A DNA stretch of 17,133 nucleotides from Bacteroidota bacterium. Its GTDB lineage: Bacteria > Bacteroidota > Bacteroidia > NS11-12g > UBA955. Positions 8,701 through 16,647 of this stretch are shown one piece after another (positions within the stretch are counted from its first letter, which is position 1; every line of letters starts with the position of its first letter). The stretch lies in contig JAIYBO010000124.1 in NCBI GenBank assembly GCA_027488495.1, positions 1 through 17,133 of the forward strand, written 5' to 3'. The notes below the pieces were generated by a model. The model was not told where the DNA came from, ran no database searches, and worked only from the letters and a program-made list of their open reading frames with translations. Both the position numbers and the translations under genes were made by a program.

Positions 8701-11700
8701 TCGATTACATCGAAATATGGATGTTAGACCCTATGTCTGACAACACAAACTTAAAAGGTGAATTGCTTTTGCATTTGGGAAATGTGAGTGAAGACATTTT
8801 GCCTGACCGCAGAAAATCGTTTGAAAATGGTTTGCCCACAAGCAACAGCAGCACCACAGAAACAGACACAACCAATTATGCGTTGGTTCCAAGCGGTCCG
8901 CAAATTAACTTTGCTTTCGATAACAATTCTGCCACCCTAAAAAGCCAAGATTTGGGATTAGATGGAATGAATGATGCACAGGAAGTTGCTCATTTTGACT
9001 CTTCATTGCTCAAGAAAATTGCGGCAAATTTTGGCGCAGGATCCAAATACTATCAAGACGCAACAACAGATCCTAGCAACGACAATTACACGCATTATTT
9101 AGAGTCAACCTATGACGCCTTAGACGCAGACATAGTAGGTCGTTACACACGAATCCAAGGCCTTCAAGGCAACTCGAACAACGAGAAATATACGGGCAAA
9201 TACAGCGACATGCCGAAATCTTCAACCCCCATCCCCTCAGACGAGGATGTGAATAGGGACTTTACGTTGAACCAAAGTGAAGACTACTACCAATACCGCA
9301 TCAAAATTAGCGCTGCGGATATGCAAATTGGTCGCAATTACATCACCGATGTGGTAGACAATCGTGTAAAACTGAGAAATGGCAAGGAGAGAAATATCAA
9401 GTGGTATCAGTTAAAAATACCCATCAAGGAATTTGAAAAAGCCGTTGGTAACATTAGCGATTTCAAAAGCATCCGCTTCATGCGCATGATCATGACGGGC
9501 TTCAACGATACAGCCATTTTGAGAATGGGCTACATCAACATGGTGAGAGCCGATTGGCGCAGGTATACCAACTCATTGAAAACGCCAGGCGTGATTGTCC
9601 CACAAGATCCCAATGACGGCACCAAATTCGTAGTGAGCACTGTTAACATAGAAGAGAACAGCAAACGTTCACCCATTGCCTATGTATCACCTCCAGGTAT
9701 CGACCGCGTTCAAAACATGGCCAGTTTGGGAACTGTTCTGGAAAACGAACAATCACTGTCGTTACAAGTATGCGAACTAAAAGCAGGTGACAGCCGGGCA
9801 GCCTTCAAAACCACTACTTTCGATGCCCGCAACTACAAAAGAATGCAGTTATTCATTCACGCGGAAGAAAGTCAAGGCACTACAATCAACGATGGTGAAG
9901 TAGCCGCTTTCATTCGATTTGGTACTGATTTAACTTCGAATTACTACGAATACGAAATTCCGCTTACCATGACCCGCGGAACAGTGAACATGAATGCCAA
10001 CAACGCCGATCAACTGATTTGGCCTGCGGCCAACCTCATGGACTTTGCTTTGGATTCGTTCTATGATTTAAAAATTCAACGACAAAACGCGGCTTGGCCC
10101 ATGACAGCGCCATTCATTCGCTTTACGGGCAAAGGCAAAATCACGGTAATGGGATTGCCAGATGCCGGAAACCTGAGGGTTATGATGGTGGGTATCAAAA
10201 ACAACTCCAACTCCCCAAAGTGTTTTGAAACTTGGTTCAACGAATTGAGGGTGAAAGAAATTGCAAACAAAGGTGGTTACGCCACCTTGGCCAACATACA
10301 AATGCAGCTGGCTGACTTTGGTCAACTCAACATGGGTGGAACCATCAGAACAATTGGGTTTGGCGACGTTGACAAAAAACTGAACGACCGAAGTTTGAGC
10401 ACCAACTTAAACTACGATATCGCATCAAACCTTGAACTTGGAAAATTCTTTCCAAAGAAAGCTGGCGTAAGCATTCCAATGTATATGGGATACTCTGAAA
10501 GTTACGTTCGCCCCAAATACTACCCACTAAATCCAGACCTTGAGTTAAAAGCGTTCCTTTCAGGCATCGCCGATATATCTACCCGTAATGCTGTAAAAAA
10601 GGCAGCAGAAGAATACAACTCACTTTACAGCATCAACTTCAACAACGTAAGAGTGGCTTCTGCTATGGGCAAAATGCCAAAAATTTGGTCGCCAAGTAAT
10701 TTCGTGTTGGGATACAGTTACCAAAACAATTACAGAAGAAACCAACAAATTGAGGAGTATTTCATCAAAACCAGTCAAGCCACAATTGGATATACTTACA
10801 ACAAAAACACCAAGTATATAAAGCCCTTTAGGAAAATAAAATCAAAAAACTTGGCCTTATTGAGGGATTTCAATTACAACTTGATGCCATCAAGTTTCAG
10901 TACCCAAATGCAAGCAAACAGGTTGTATAGCGAACAACAAGCCAGAAACAACAATAAATTCATCCAAGTAAATCCAAGGCTGTTTGATAAAAACTTTACC
11001 TTGTTGCGCAATTTCAACACCAACCTCCCATTGACTGAATCCATTAAAATCAATTATTCGGCCAATATTACCTCACGGATACAAGAACCTTATGGCAGGC
11101 TCGACAATGAATTCAAATTGGATTCTGTGAGAAAAGAATTTCTCAGTTTGGGTAGAATGACCAAATTCTATCAAAATGTAAATGCCACTTACACCTTACC
11201 ATTTGCAAAGTCAAAATACACAAGATGGATCAACACCACTGTCACCTATGTGGGCAGTTATGAGTGGAACCAGGCTCCGCCAGCTTTTGAATCACTTGGA
11301 AATCGTTTACAGAATGGGCAAGATATCAATGTGAGCGGACAGTTCAACTTCACTCAACTGTACTCGCAAATTCCTTGGCTGAGGGATTTGGAAAAACCAA
11401 AAAAATCAAAAAAAACCGCTGCCCCATCCACACCAAAACCCAAAACCGACGAAGAAGGTCCAACCTTTGAAAGTGCATTACAAAAGGGCGCACCTGAAAC
11501 AAAAAAGGCCAATCCTGCCAAAATTTTTGTTGGGAACTTTGTAAGTATGCTGAAAAATGCAGGATTCAGTTACCAATTAAAAGAGAACACTGAACTACCT
11601 GGCTTTGCTTACAAACCCGATTATTTTGGTAACAACTTCAAACACATGCAACCAGGCATGGGCTTCGTGTTTGGCCTACAAGACCCCAACCTCAGATATA

Positions 11701-12884
11701 AACTCTCCGAATTAGGGGCATTAAAAATGGATAGCAGGCAATCCAATTTTTTCAGAAACAACAAAACTGAAAATTTCACTGCCAACGTCACCATTGAACC
11801 AATTAAAAATTTCAGGATTCGTTTGGATTTCGCCCGGAATCATACCCAAGGTACCCAAGCGATTTTCAAATATGATGGATTTGCCTGGATGGACCAAGGT
11901 TTAACTCAAACAGGAAATTTCAACGTAACGGGGATGTTCTTCAGAACTCACTTCGTGAAAGATGATGTGATTGCCAACAATTCAGACAACCACACCAATG
12001 CCGTATTCACTCAACTCTTGGGCAACAGATACACTGTTGCACAACGATTATCCCTCAATCGATTGGGTGCCTATCAAACAGATACCTTCAGCAAATTCCC
12101 CATGGGTTACAGCAAAAACTCACAAGATGTATTGGTGGGCGCTTTCTATGGCACATATGCCGGCCAAGACGTGGGATATAGCGATATCAGCGGTTTCCCA
12201 GCCATTCCCCTACCCAACTGGAATGTGAATTACAACGGACTTACCAAAATCAAATTTTTGGGAAATAGATTCAGCAATATCAACATCAAACACGCTTATA
12301 CCGGTCGCTATTCAATTGGAAATTATACCCAAAACTTGAGATACGACCCATATGAATCTGTTTTGATGGGCAAAGACCTTACCCCCAAATTCCAAATTGC
12401 AGATGCAACCATATCGGAAGGGTTCTTCCCATTAATTGGATTGAATTTAACCACTAAAAATAATTGGACCGTGGGTATGGAATACAAACGTTCACGCGTT
12501 TTGAAACTGTTTGCTGCCAGCTTTAACCTCACAGAGATGAGGAACAATGAATTCCAATTGAATGCGGGATACCGCACCACAGGATTAACATTGCCCTGGC
12601 GCAAAAATGGCCGTTGGGTATACTTACCGAATGATTTCAGATTCGACATGACCGTAAGTGTAACCGACAACGTTACAGTAATTCGCAAAGTAGACCTAAA
12701 TGTAAACAAGTACAATGCGGGTATGAAAAACATTCGGATTAGCCCAAGTATCACCTACCAAGTGAATCAAAAAATCAATTTGGCATTAAAATACAATCGC
12801 GTAGTTATGGATCCAAAAGTGGCAACCCAGTTTTATACCGCACTCACCGATTTTGGAATAGAAGCCAGATACACATTCAACTAA
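5787..12884 (+). CDS. sprA: Type IX secretion system outer-membrane translocon SprA (Sov)
   Basis: SprA is the giant outer-membrane beta-barrel pore of the T9SS, through which folded proteins with C-terminal sorting domains cross; it is required for gliding in F. johnsoniae. At 2365 aa it is close to the roughly 2,400 aa of that homologue. Residues 1-35 form a signal peptide (basic n-region, hydrophobic core MISFGMLLLGFLIGF, cleavage after SAQ). The N-terminal SprA repeat domain is clear around residues 185-340 (VKLGINYDTEAAFEFDNQTN and following). The rest is aromatic-rich alternating beta-strand sequence ending in Phe-Asn after ARYTFN, as expected for a barrel C-terminus. Residues about 1870-1910 are a Lys/Pro-rich hydrophilic loop encoded partly by A7 and A8 runs. 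The 66 bases between ruvA and sprA hold no clear promoter, so the gene may be read from the gldA unit. No frameshift is seen. Confidence 0.96.
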   Translation: MKFYAIPARDRRKMISFGMLLLGFLIGFSQHISAQSDTNSLRYKINQQNNPGSKIDLENPIKTEWRYNARENRYEGFRNLGSLSYPTGESISVTEYFQKQAKLDQESYFRNKSQSAYALGSNKGVSDLIKAELNNPTVSKIFGEGGVDFQLNGSAMVKLGGSINVNRNPNFSKRQQRYFVPVFDQQMQISANGSVGEFVKLGINYDTEAAFEFDNQTNLGWKGKPDGILKDVQVGNVNLNLPTQLIKPANSLFGFSNTMQFGKTTIKTVFSQNKGQSTETVLKGGAQMNEFKITADNYDQNKHFFLSQFFRENYNKSLENLPIVASGVIINRVEVWVTNRNANVETPRDILAFQDLGEANPYRTALGNSPLPQSSNGANSLYAKITADPDVRMTGKAIDRVFANMPYFEQTVDFDMLNYARQLTDKEFSLNSQLGYISLNQPLNNDEILAVAFEYTYNGEVFQVGEFSRDVAPGNQQLLFLKMLKGNTIRTRLPMWKLMMKNIYALNTYSLSLEDFKLNLIYADDTTGGDYNYLPIGNANCPALINGNPLIRVMGLDKLNRQQEAKPDGVFDAIEGLTVNTQYARIIFPVTEPFGDFLRDQFNGRNDLGDYYCYDALYDSTKWLAQQDVKHNKFFLQGSYKSSNGAELFLGTTNLQRGSVRVTANGRPLTEGMDYEVDYALGRVKIINEGLLRGGAEIRASADGQSFFNIQQKTLLGGRVEHKFNKKLIVGGTALHMYERPLTTKTNFNEEPLLNTIIGADVAYSSKSRFLTKIIDALPFLETKETSNITAYGEFAKIFPHNHKSQGDQRGVSNLEDFENAELTNDLKNISNWVTASIPQKQEDKFPDTKNSDKLTWMNHHAAMSFYTIDQLFYRDNDMPDNIKQRVDNILSDPFQRQVDQRELFPQRNFPQGTPTILPTLDMYFRPAVRGMYNYNSDPSQINDKGQLLNPELSWGGITRKIDQNDFEAANIDYIEIWMLDPMSDNTNLKGELLLHLGNVSEDILPDRRKSFENGLPTSNSSTTETDTTNYALVPSGPQINFAFDNNSATLKSQDLGLDGMNDAQEVAHFDSSLLKKIAANFGAGSKYYQDATTDPSNDNYTHYLESTYDALDADIVGRYTRIQGLQGNSNNEKYTGKYSDMPKSSTPIPSDEDVNRDFTLNQSEDYYQYRIKISAADMQIGRNYITDVVDNRVKLRNGKERNIKWYQLKIPIKEFEKAVGNISDFKSIRFMRMIMTGFNDTAILRMGYINMVRADWRRYTNSLKTPGVIVPQDPNDGTKFVVSTVNIEENSKRSPIAYVSPPGIDRVQNMASLGTVLENEQSLSLQVCELKAGDSRAAFKTTTFDARNYKRMQLFIHAEESQGTTINDGEVAAFIRFGTDLTSNYYEYEIPLTMTRGTVNMNANNADQLIWPAANLMDFALDSFYDLKIQRQNAAWPMTAPFIRFTGKGKITVMGLPDAGNLRVMMVGIKNNSNSPKCFETWFNELRVKEIANKGGYATLANIQMQLADFGQLNMGGTIRTIGFGDVDKKLNDRSLSTNLNYDIASNLELGKFFPKKAGVSIPMYMGYSESYVRPKYYPLNPDLELKAFLSGIADISTRNAVKKAAEEYNSLYSINFNNVRVASAMGKMPKIWSPSNFVLGYSYQNNYRRNQQIEEYFIKTSQATIGYTYNKNTKYIKPFRKIKSKNLALLRDFNYNLMPSSFSTQMQANRLYSEQQARNNNKFIQVNPRLFDKNFTLLRNFNTNLPLTESIKINYSANITSRIQEPYGRLDNEFKLDSVRKEFLSLGRMTKFYQNVNATYTLPFAKSKYTRWINTTVTYVGSYEWNQAPPAFESLGNRLQNGQDINVSGQFNFTQLYSQIPWLRDLEKPKKSKKTAAPSTPKPKTDEEGPTFESALQKGAPETKKANPAKIFVGNFVSMLKNAGFSYQLKENTELPGFAYKPDYFGNNFKHMQPGMGFVFGLQDPNLRYKLSELGALKMDSRQSNFFRNNKTENFTANVTIEPIKNFRIRLDFARNHTQGTQAIFKYDGFAWMDQGLTQTGNFNVTGMFFRTHFVKDDVIANNSDNHTNAVFTQLLGNRYTVAQRLSLNRLGAYQTDTFSKFPMGYSKNSQDVLVGAFYGTYAGQDVGYSDISGFPAIPLPNWNVNYNGLTKIKFLGNRFSNINIKHAYTGRYSIGNYTQNLRYDPYESVLMGKDLTPKFQIADATISEGFFPLIGLNLTTKNNWTVGMEYKRSRVLKLFAASFNLTEMRNNEFQLNAGYRTTGLTLPWRKNGRWVYLPNDFRFDMTVSVTDNVTVIRKVDLNVNKYNAGMKNIRISPSITYQVNQKINLALKYNRVVMDPKVATQFYTALTDFGIEARYTFN
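11399..11415 (+). repeat. Adjacent A7 and A8 homopolymer tracts within sprA
   Basis: Runs of seven A (11399-11405) and eight A (11408-11415) separated by TC encode Lys-Lys-Ser-Lys-Lys in the Lys/Pro-rich loop of SprA. Both are in frame. Such runs are potential polymerase slippage sites, but there is no sign in this sequence that slippage has occurred. Confidence 0.6.
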
Positions 12885-12890
12885 GCGACA

Positions 12891-15137
12891 ATGAAAAAGC
12901 CGTGGCGTATACTCCTTTTGTTTTGGTTTATGGGTTGGAATCTTGTCCAAGCTCAAATGATTCAAACCGGACAATGGAGAACCCATTTGAGCTACAAAAA
13001 CGCACTCATTTGTGAAGCAAGCAATCGATACGTTTACGCCGCGTCGAAGCAAGGATTTTTCCGGGTAATGATGAATTACAGTGACATGGAAAAATTGGGC
13101 AAGGACGAAGGATTTGCCAATAACGAAGTCACTGCATTGTCTTACAACCAAGAAAAAGACATCCTTTTCATTGGGTATTCAGATGGAAACATCGACATGC
13201 TCTTGAATGATCGCACAATCGTGAACATTTCAGGATTTAAAAACAAGTTATTACAAGGCGATAAACGCATTTTGTCGTGCAATTTTCACCAATCAGAAGT
13301 CATGGTTTCAACCTATTTTGGGTTGTTGGTGATCAATTTAAATAACTTTGAAATCAACGACAGTTATTCTACCATAGGACCAGGCGGCAATGCAATCCCC
13401 GTATTCTCCTCAGCTATCGTAGGTGATTCCATTTACATTGGCACAGACAAAGGCGTGCGTTTCGCAAAATGGTCGAAATCGGTAAATCTCAATGATTTCA
13501 CTCAATGGCAATGGGCTGTAGAAAATGGTAAAATCGCCACACAACTTACGGCATTTCAAGGAACATTGTTGTTTGAGAGCGATACCACCGTATATCAATG
13601 GAACAAGGGATTGAGTCAATTCTTACCCGAAAAAAGAGCCGTGGCCAGAATTTGGACGAATTCATTTGGTACCCATATCGCGCGACAGGGAGAAATACGC
13701 ACCTGGACCAATGGTAACGCAACAACTGAATCCATCAATTTGGTTTCGGGAATCACCCAATTTAAAGACGGTATTTATTGGTTTTGCACCGGCATAGGTC
13801 CTGGCGTTATCAAAAAAGACCCCAACGGCGAAATCGCCTACATGCCTGATGGACCTGCAGACCCATCCATATTCCGGATGACCCAAAACGCCGCAGAAAT
13901 CTTGGCAACAGGGGGTGGTGTGAGCTCAACATTTGGCAATGCCTTTAACAATGCTGGGTTTTACATATTTACACCTGGGGGTTGGAAAAACAACCTCTCC
14001 TCCCCGTTCAATACCAACATGTACGACTTTACATTCGTACAATATATTAAATCAAAAAATTGGTACATGGCTGCCACCCATTCCAATGGGATTCTGGTGA
14101 TCAAAGATGGTGTGGTAATCAATCGATACGATGAAACCAACAGCCCACTGAAGCGTTTACCACCCCTCAACCTGATCAAAGTTTCAGGCATCGCCGAGGA
14201 TAGCAAAGGGAATATATGGATCGCAGCATTTGGATCTGATGAGCCCTTATTTTGTTTAACCAAATCGGGCCAATGGAAAATCGTTCAAGTGCCATCCACT
14301 TGCAAAGAGGTAAAAGATTTAAGCATCGATTATTTGGATCGCAAATGGATGATATTGCAAACAGGCGGTATTCAGGTATTCGATGAAGGCAAAAGCATCG
14401 ACGCCACATCGGATGACAAAAGCATTTTCATAGGCACCCAGCAAGGACTTATCACATCTGAGGTATTGTCGGTAAAAAGCGATGACTTGGGTTATACGTG
14501 GATTGGCACCAATCAAGGGTTAAATGTATACTCAGGTTCTTCTGCATTGTTCACCAACCCAAAAGTTGACAGGTACATTGTAGACCAAGATGGTAATGTA
14601 GGGTATTTGATGGGGGAAGAAACGATCAACGACATTTGCATCGATGGTGGTGGTAGAAAATGGATGGCCACAAACAACGGCTTGTTTTTGGTAGAGCCCT
14701 ACGGTCAGCGCGTGATGAAGCATTTCAACACCAATAACAGTCCACTATTATCCAACAAAATCATCTGTTTGGGTCAGATAAATACCACTGGAGAATTGTT
14801 TGCGGGGACAGACAAAGGCATCGTATCGTATCGATCAGATGCGAATGAAGCCGCAGAATTGTTCGAAAAAATCAAGGTTTATCCCAACCCCGTGCCACCC
14901 GATTATGACGGTTTGATTGCGATTGAAGGTCTCACCAGCAATGCGGAGATCAAAATCACTGATGCCACAGGTAAATTGATTTATCAAACCAAGGCCAACG
15001 GAGGCAAAGCAACATGGAATGGACTTAGACTCAACGGCACCAAGCCAAATTCAGGCGTGCTTTTCGTTTTTGCTATTAACACGGATGGTTCTGAGACCGC
15101 GATGGGCAAATTCATTTATATCCACAGCAACCCATAA
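12891..15137 (+). CDS. porZ: PorZ-like T9SS surface protein: beta-propellers plus T9SS C-terminal domain
   Basis: In Porphyromonas gingivalis PorZ is a surface component of the T9SS attachment complex, working with the sortase PorU and binding A-LPS. This 748 aa protein (P. gingivalis PorZ is of similar size) has a signal peptide (about 1-22, ending VQAQ). Two-component-regulator-type propeller repeats follow, seen as recurring IYIGTDKGV, NIWIAAFGSD, YTWIGTNQGL, RKWMATNNGLFLV and ELFAGTDKGI blades. The last ~90 residues (about 660-748) are a type A T9SS sorting-like domain: KVYPNPV, ITDATGKLIYQ and a final GKFIYIH strand. There is no histidine kinase or response-regulator domain, so it is not a two-component protein. 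It begins 6 bases after sprA. The assignment is by architecture and context; an ordinary T9SS cargo propeller protein is the alternative. Confidence 0.82.
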   Translation: MKKPWRILLLFWFMGWNLVQAQMIQTGQWRTHLSYKNALICEASNRYVYAASKQGFFRVMMNYSDMEKLGKDEGFANNEVTALSYNQEKDILFIGYSDGNIDMLLNDRTIVNISGFKNKLLQGDKRILSCNFHQSEVMVSTYFGLLVINLNNFEINDSYSTIGPGGNAIPVFSSAIVGDSIYIGTDKGVRFAKWSKSVNLNDFTQWQWAVENGKIATQLTAFQGTLLFESDTTVYQWNKGLSQFLPEKRAVARIWTNSFGTHIARQGEIRTWTNGNATTESINLVSGITQFKDGIYWFCTGIGPGVIKKDPNGEIAYMPDGPADPSIFRMTQNAAEILATGGGVSSTFGNAFNNAGFYIFTPGGWKNNLSSPFNTNMYDFTFVQYIKSKNWYMAATHSNGILVIKDGVVINRYDETNSPLKRLPPLNLIKVSGIAEDSKGNIWIAAFGSDEPLFCLTKSGQWKIVQVPSTCKEVKDLSIDYLDRKWMILQTGGIQVFDEGKSIDATSDDKSIFIGTQQGLITSEVLSVKSDDLGYTWIGTNQGLNVYSGSSALFTNPKVDRYIVDQDGNVGYLMGEETINDICIDGGGRKWMATNNGLFLVEPYGQRVMKHFNTNNSPLLSNKIICLGQINTTGELFAGTDKGIVSYRSDANEAAELFEKIKVYPNPVPPDYDGLIAIEGLTSNAEIKITDATGKLIYQTKANGGKATWNGLRLNGTKPNSGVLFVFAINTDGSETAMGKFIYIHSNP

Positions 15138-15152
15138 ATCCGAATTATTCCT

Positions 15153-15160
15153 TAACATTG
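15153..15160 (+). promoter_or_regulatory. Possible -7 element upstream of the M20 peptidase gene
   Basis: TAACATTG matches TAnnTTTG with one mismatch and lies in the short spacer after the porZ-like gene. Transcription would start near 15167, downstream of the TTG at 15162. That would exclude the TTG as start and favour ATG 15174 or 15180. No -33 element is evident. Confidence 0.25.
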
Positions 15161-15173
15161 CTTGAGAAATTTC

Positions 15174-16634
15174 ATGCAAATGGTAAAACGCATTTTCAAA
15201 TATTTGGGCATCGGCATATTATTACTGTTAACGGTGATGTTGGTGAATACGCTGTTGCAAAGCAAACCCGAGTTTAACAAAACCACTGTAAATACCCAAG
15301 ACCTACTCAAAGACGGTTTCCTGCGTTATTCAGAATCGATACGATTCAGGGTTATTGGTCATGACGATGCAGTAACGAATATTGAACAAAACAAAAGTGA
15401 ACTACAGCGATTCCATGCATGGATGCGCAAATCTTATCCAATTTTGGCAAAAACAGCCCGTTGGGAAACCATCAATGGCGGCAGTTTATTGATCACAATC
15501 AAGGGCAAAAACACTGGTCCAGCCGCGATGTTTTTGGGACATTTGGATGTGGTACCTGCAGACGATAGCACTTTGTGGAAGTACCCACCATTCGAAGGGG
15601 AAATTATTGGGGATACTTTGTGGGGCCGAGGCACTTTGGACGATAAAAACGCGGTGATCGCCTTATTGGAAGCCGCCGAGCGGATGCTTGCCAAAGGCCA
15701 GCAACCCAAAAATAGCATCATTTTGGCCTTTGGTCAAGATGAGGAAACGGGCGGTGCCGAAGGCGCCGCGCACATCCAAAAACATCTACTCAATAACAAA
15801 ATCCCCATATCCTTTATCGCCGATGAAGGCTTTGGTGTAATGAAAGGCATCGTCCCAGGACTTGCCAATGACTGTGCCATCATCGGTTTGGCAGAAAAGG
15901 GCAACCTCACACTCAAACTAACTGTAGAAATACCTGGTGGACATTCAGCGTGGCCACACCCAGAAAACACAACCTCGGTATTGGCCAACGCGTTATCAAA
16001 AATTGAAAATTATCAATTCCCAGCCAAATTGGAAGGTCCTGTGAAAGGCTTGTTCGCAGAATCCGCCCCTTACATGAACTTTGGTTACAAATTTCTCTTT
16101 AGCAATCTCACCATCACTGCACCACTTGTTAAAAGTGTATTAACCAACGGCGTGAAAACCGCTGCATCCATCCGAACCACCCACGTTACCACAGTGATTC
16201 AGGCCGGCAGTAAAGAGAATGTGGTTCCGCCTGCAGCTCAAGCCCTCATCAATTTCCGGACTGTCCCCAACCACAGCAGCGAGGAAATCATAGAACAAAT
16301 AAAATCCTTGGTCAACGACGATCGAATCCAAATTTCAAAATTCCAAGGTGCCATTGAATCATCGCCCATATCGCCAAGTGAAGGCATTGGGATCAACGAA
16401 ATCAAGAAAGCCATTCACGCCACTTTCCCTAAAACTGTGGCAGTACCGGGCCTTGTAATCACAGGAACCGATTGTAAAAACTACACCAAACTCACACCAA
16501 GAATCTATCGTTTTGTGCCTTACACATTTTCCAATCACAACCTATCGGGCATACACGGGCGAAATGAATACGTAACCATACAACAATTCACGGCCGCAGT
16601 AGGATATTATGAGTATCTGTTTGGTTTGCTCTAA
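15174..16634 (+). CDS. M20 family metallopeptidase (carboxypeptidase S / PM20D1-like), membrane-anchored
   Basis: Di-zinc hydrolase of the M20 family, most like the carboxypeptidase S/PM20D1 branch, which cleaves peptides or N-acyl amino acids. A hydrophobic segment at about residues 8-26 (basic KR before it) would act as a signal anchor, placing the enzyme outside the cytoplasmic membrane. Ligands follow the family pattern: H123 with D125 two residues on (GHLDVVP), bridging D156 (GTLDDKNA), catalytic E190 and adjacent E191 (DEETGG), D217 (ADEGFG) and H461 (IHGRNEYV). The dimerisation lid domain lies between about 240 and 380. The site is complete, so activity is expected. ATG 15174 gives 486 aa; TTG 15162 and ATG 15180 are alternatives. 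The gene lies 36 bases after the porZ-like gene and may have its own promoter. Physiological substrate is unknown. Confidence 0.9.
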   Translation: MQMVKRIFKYLGIGILLLLTVMLVNTLLQSKPEFNKTTVNTQDLLKDGFLRYSESIRFRVIGHDDAVTNIEQNKSELQRFHAWMRKSYPILAKTARWETINGGSLLITIKGKNTGPAAMFLGHLDVVPADDSTLWKYPPFEGEIIGDTLWGRGTLDDKNAVIALLEAAERMLAKGQQPKNSIILAFGQDEETGGAEGAAHIQKHLLNNKIPISFIADEGFGVMKGIVPGLANDCAIIGLAEKGNLTLKLTVEIPGGHSAWPHPENTTSVLANALSKIENYQFPAKLEGPVKGLFAESAPYMNFGYKFLFSNLTITAPLVKSVLTNGVKTAASIRTTHVTTVIQAGSKENVVPPAAQALINFRTVPNHSSEEIIEQIKSLVNDDRIQISKFQGAIESSPISPSEGIGINEIKKAIHATFPKTVAVPGLVITGTDCKNYTKLTPRIYRFVPYTFSNHNLSGIHGRNEYVTIQQFTAAVGYYEYLFGLL

Positions 16635-16647
16635 AGTCGAAAAAACC

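Noticed and set aside
12323..12754. 143-codon open frame on the minus strand inside sprA
   Set aside because: It lies wholly within the strongly supported sprA coding frame, has no recognisable domain and looks like an antisense shadow of beta-barrel sequence.
12786..13151. 121-codon minus-strand open frame spanning the sprA-porZ junction
   Set aside because: Both ends overlap well-supported genes on the other strand; the translation has no domain or signal and no upstream promoter motif.
12891..15137. Reading the propeller protein as a two-component regulator
   Set aside because: Only the propeller repeats of that class are present. There is no transmembrane helix after the propellers, no histidine kinase and no DNA-binding domain; the C-terminus is a T9SS-type domain.
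16635..16647. Bidirectional terminator between the convergent M20 and MBL genes
   Set aside because: The 13-base gap has no inverted repeat; any terminator would have to lie inside the coding sequences and none was seen.
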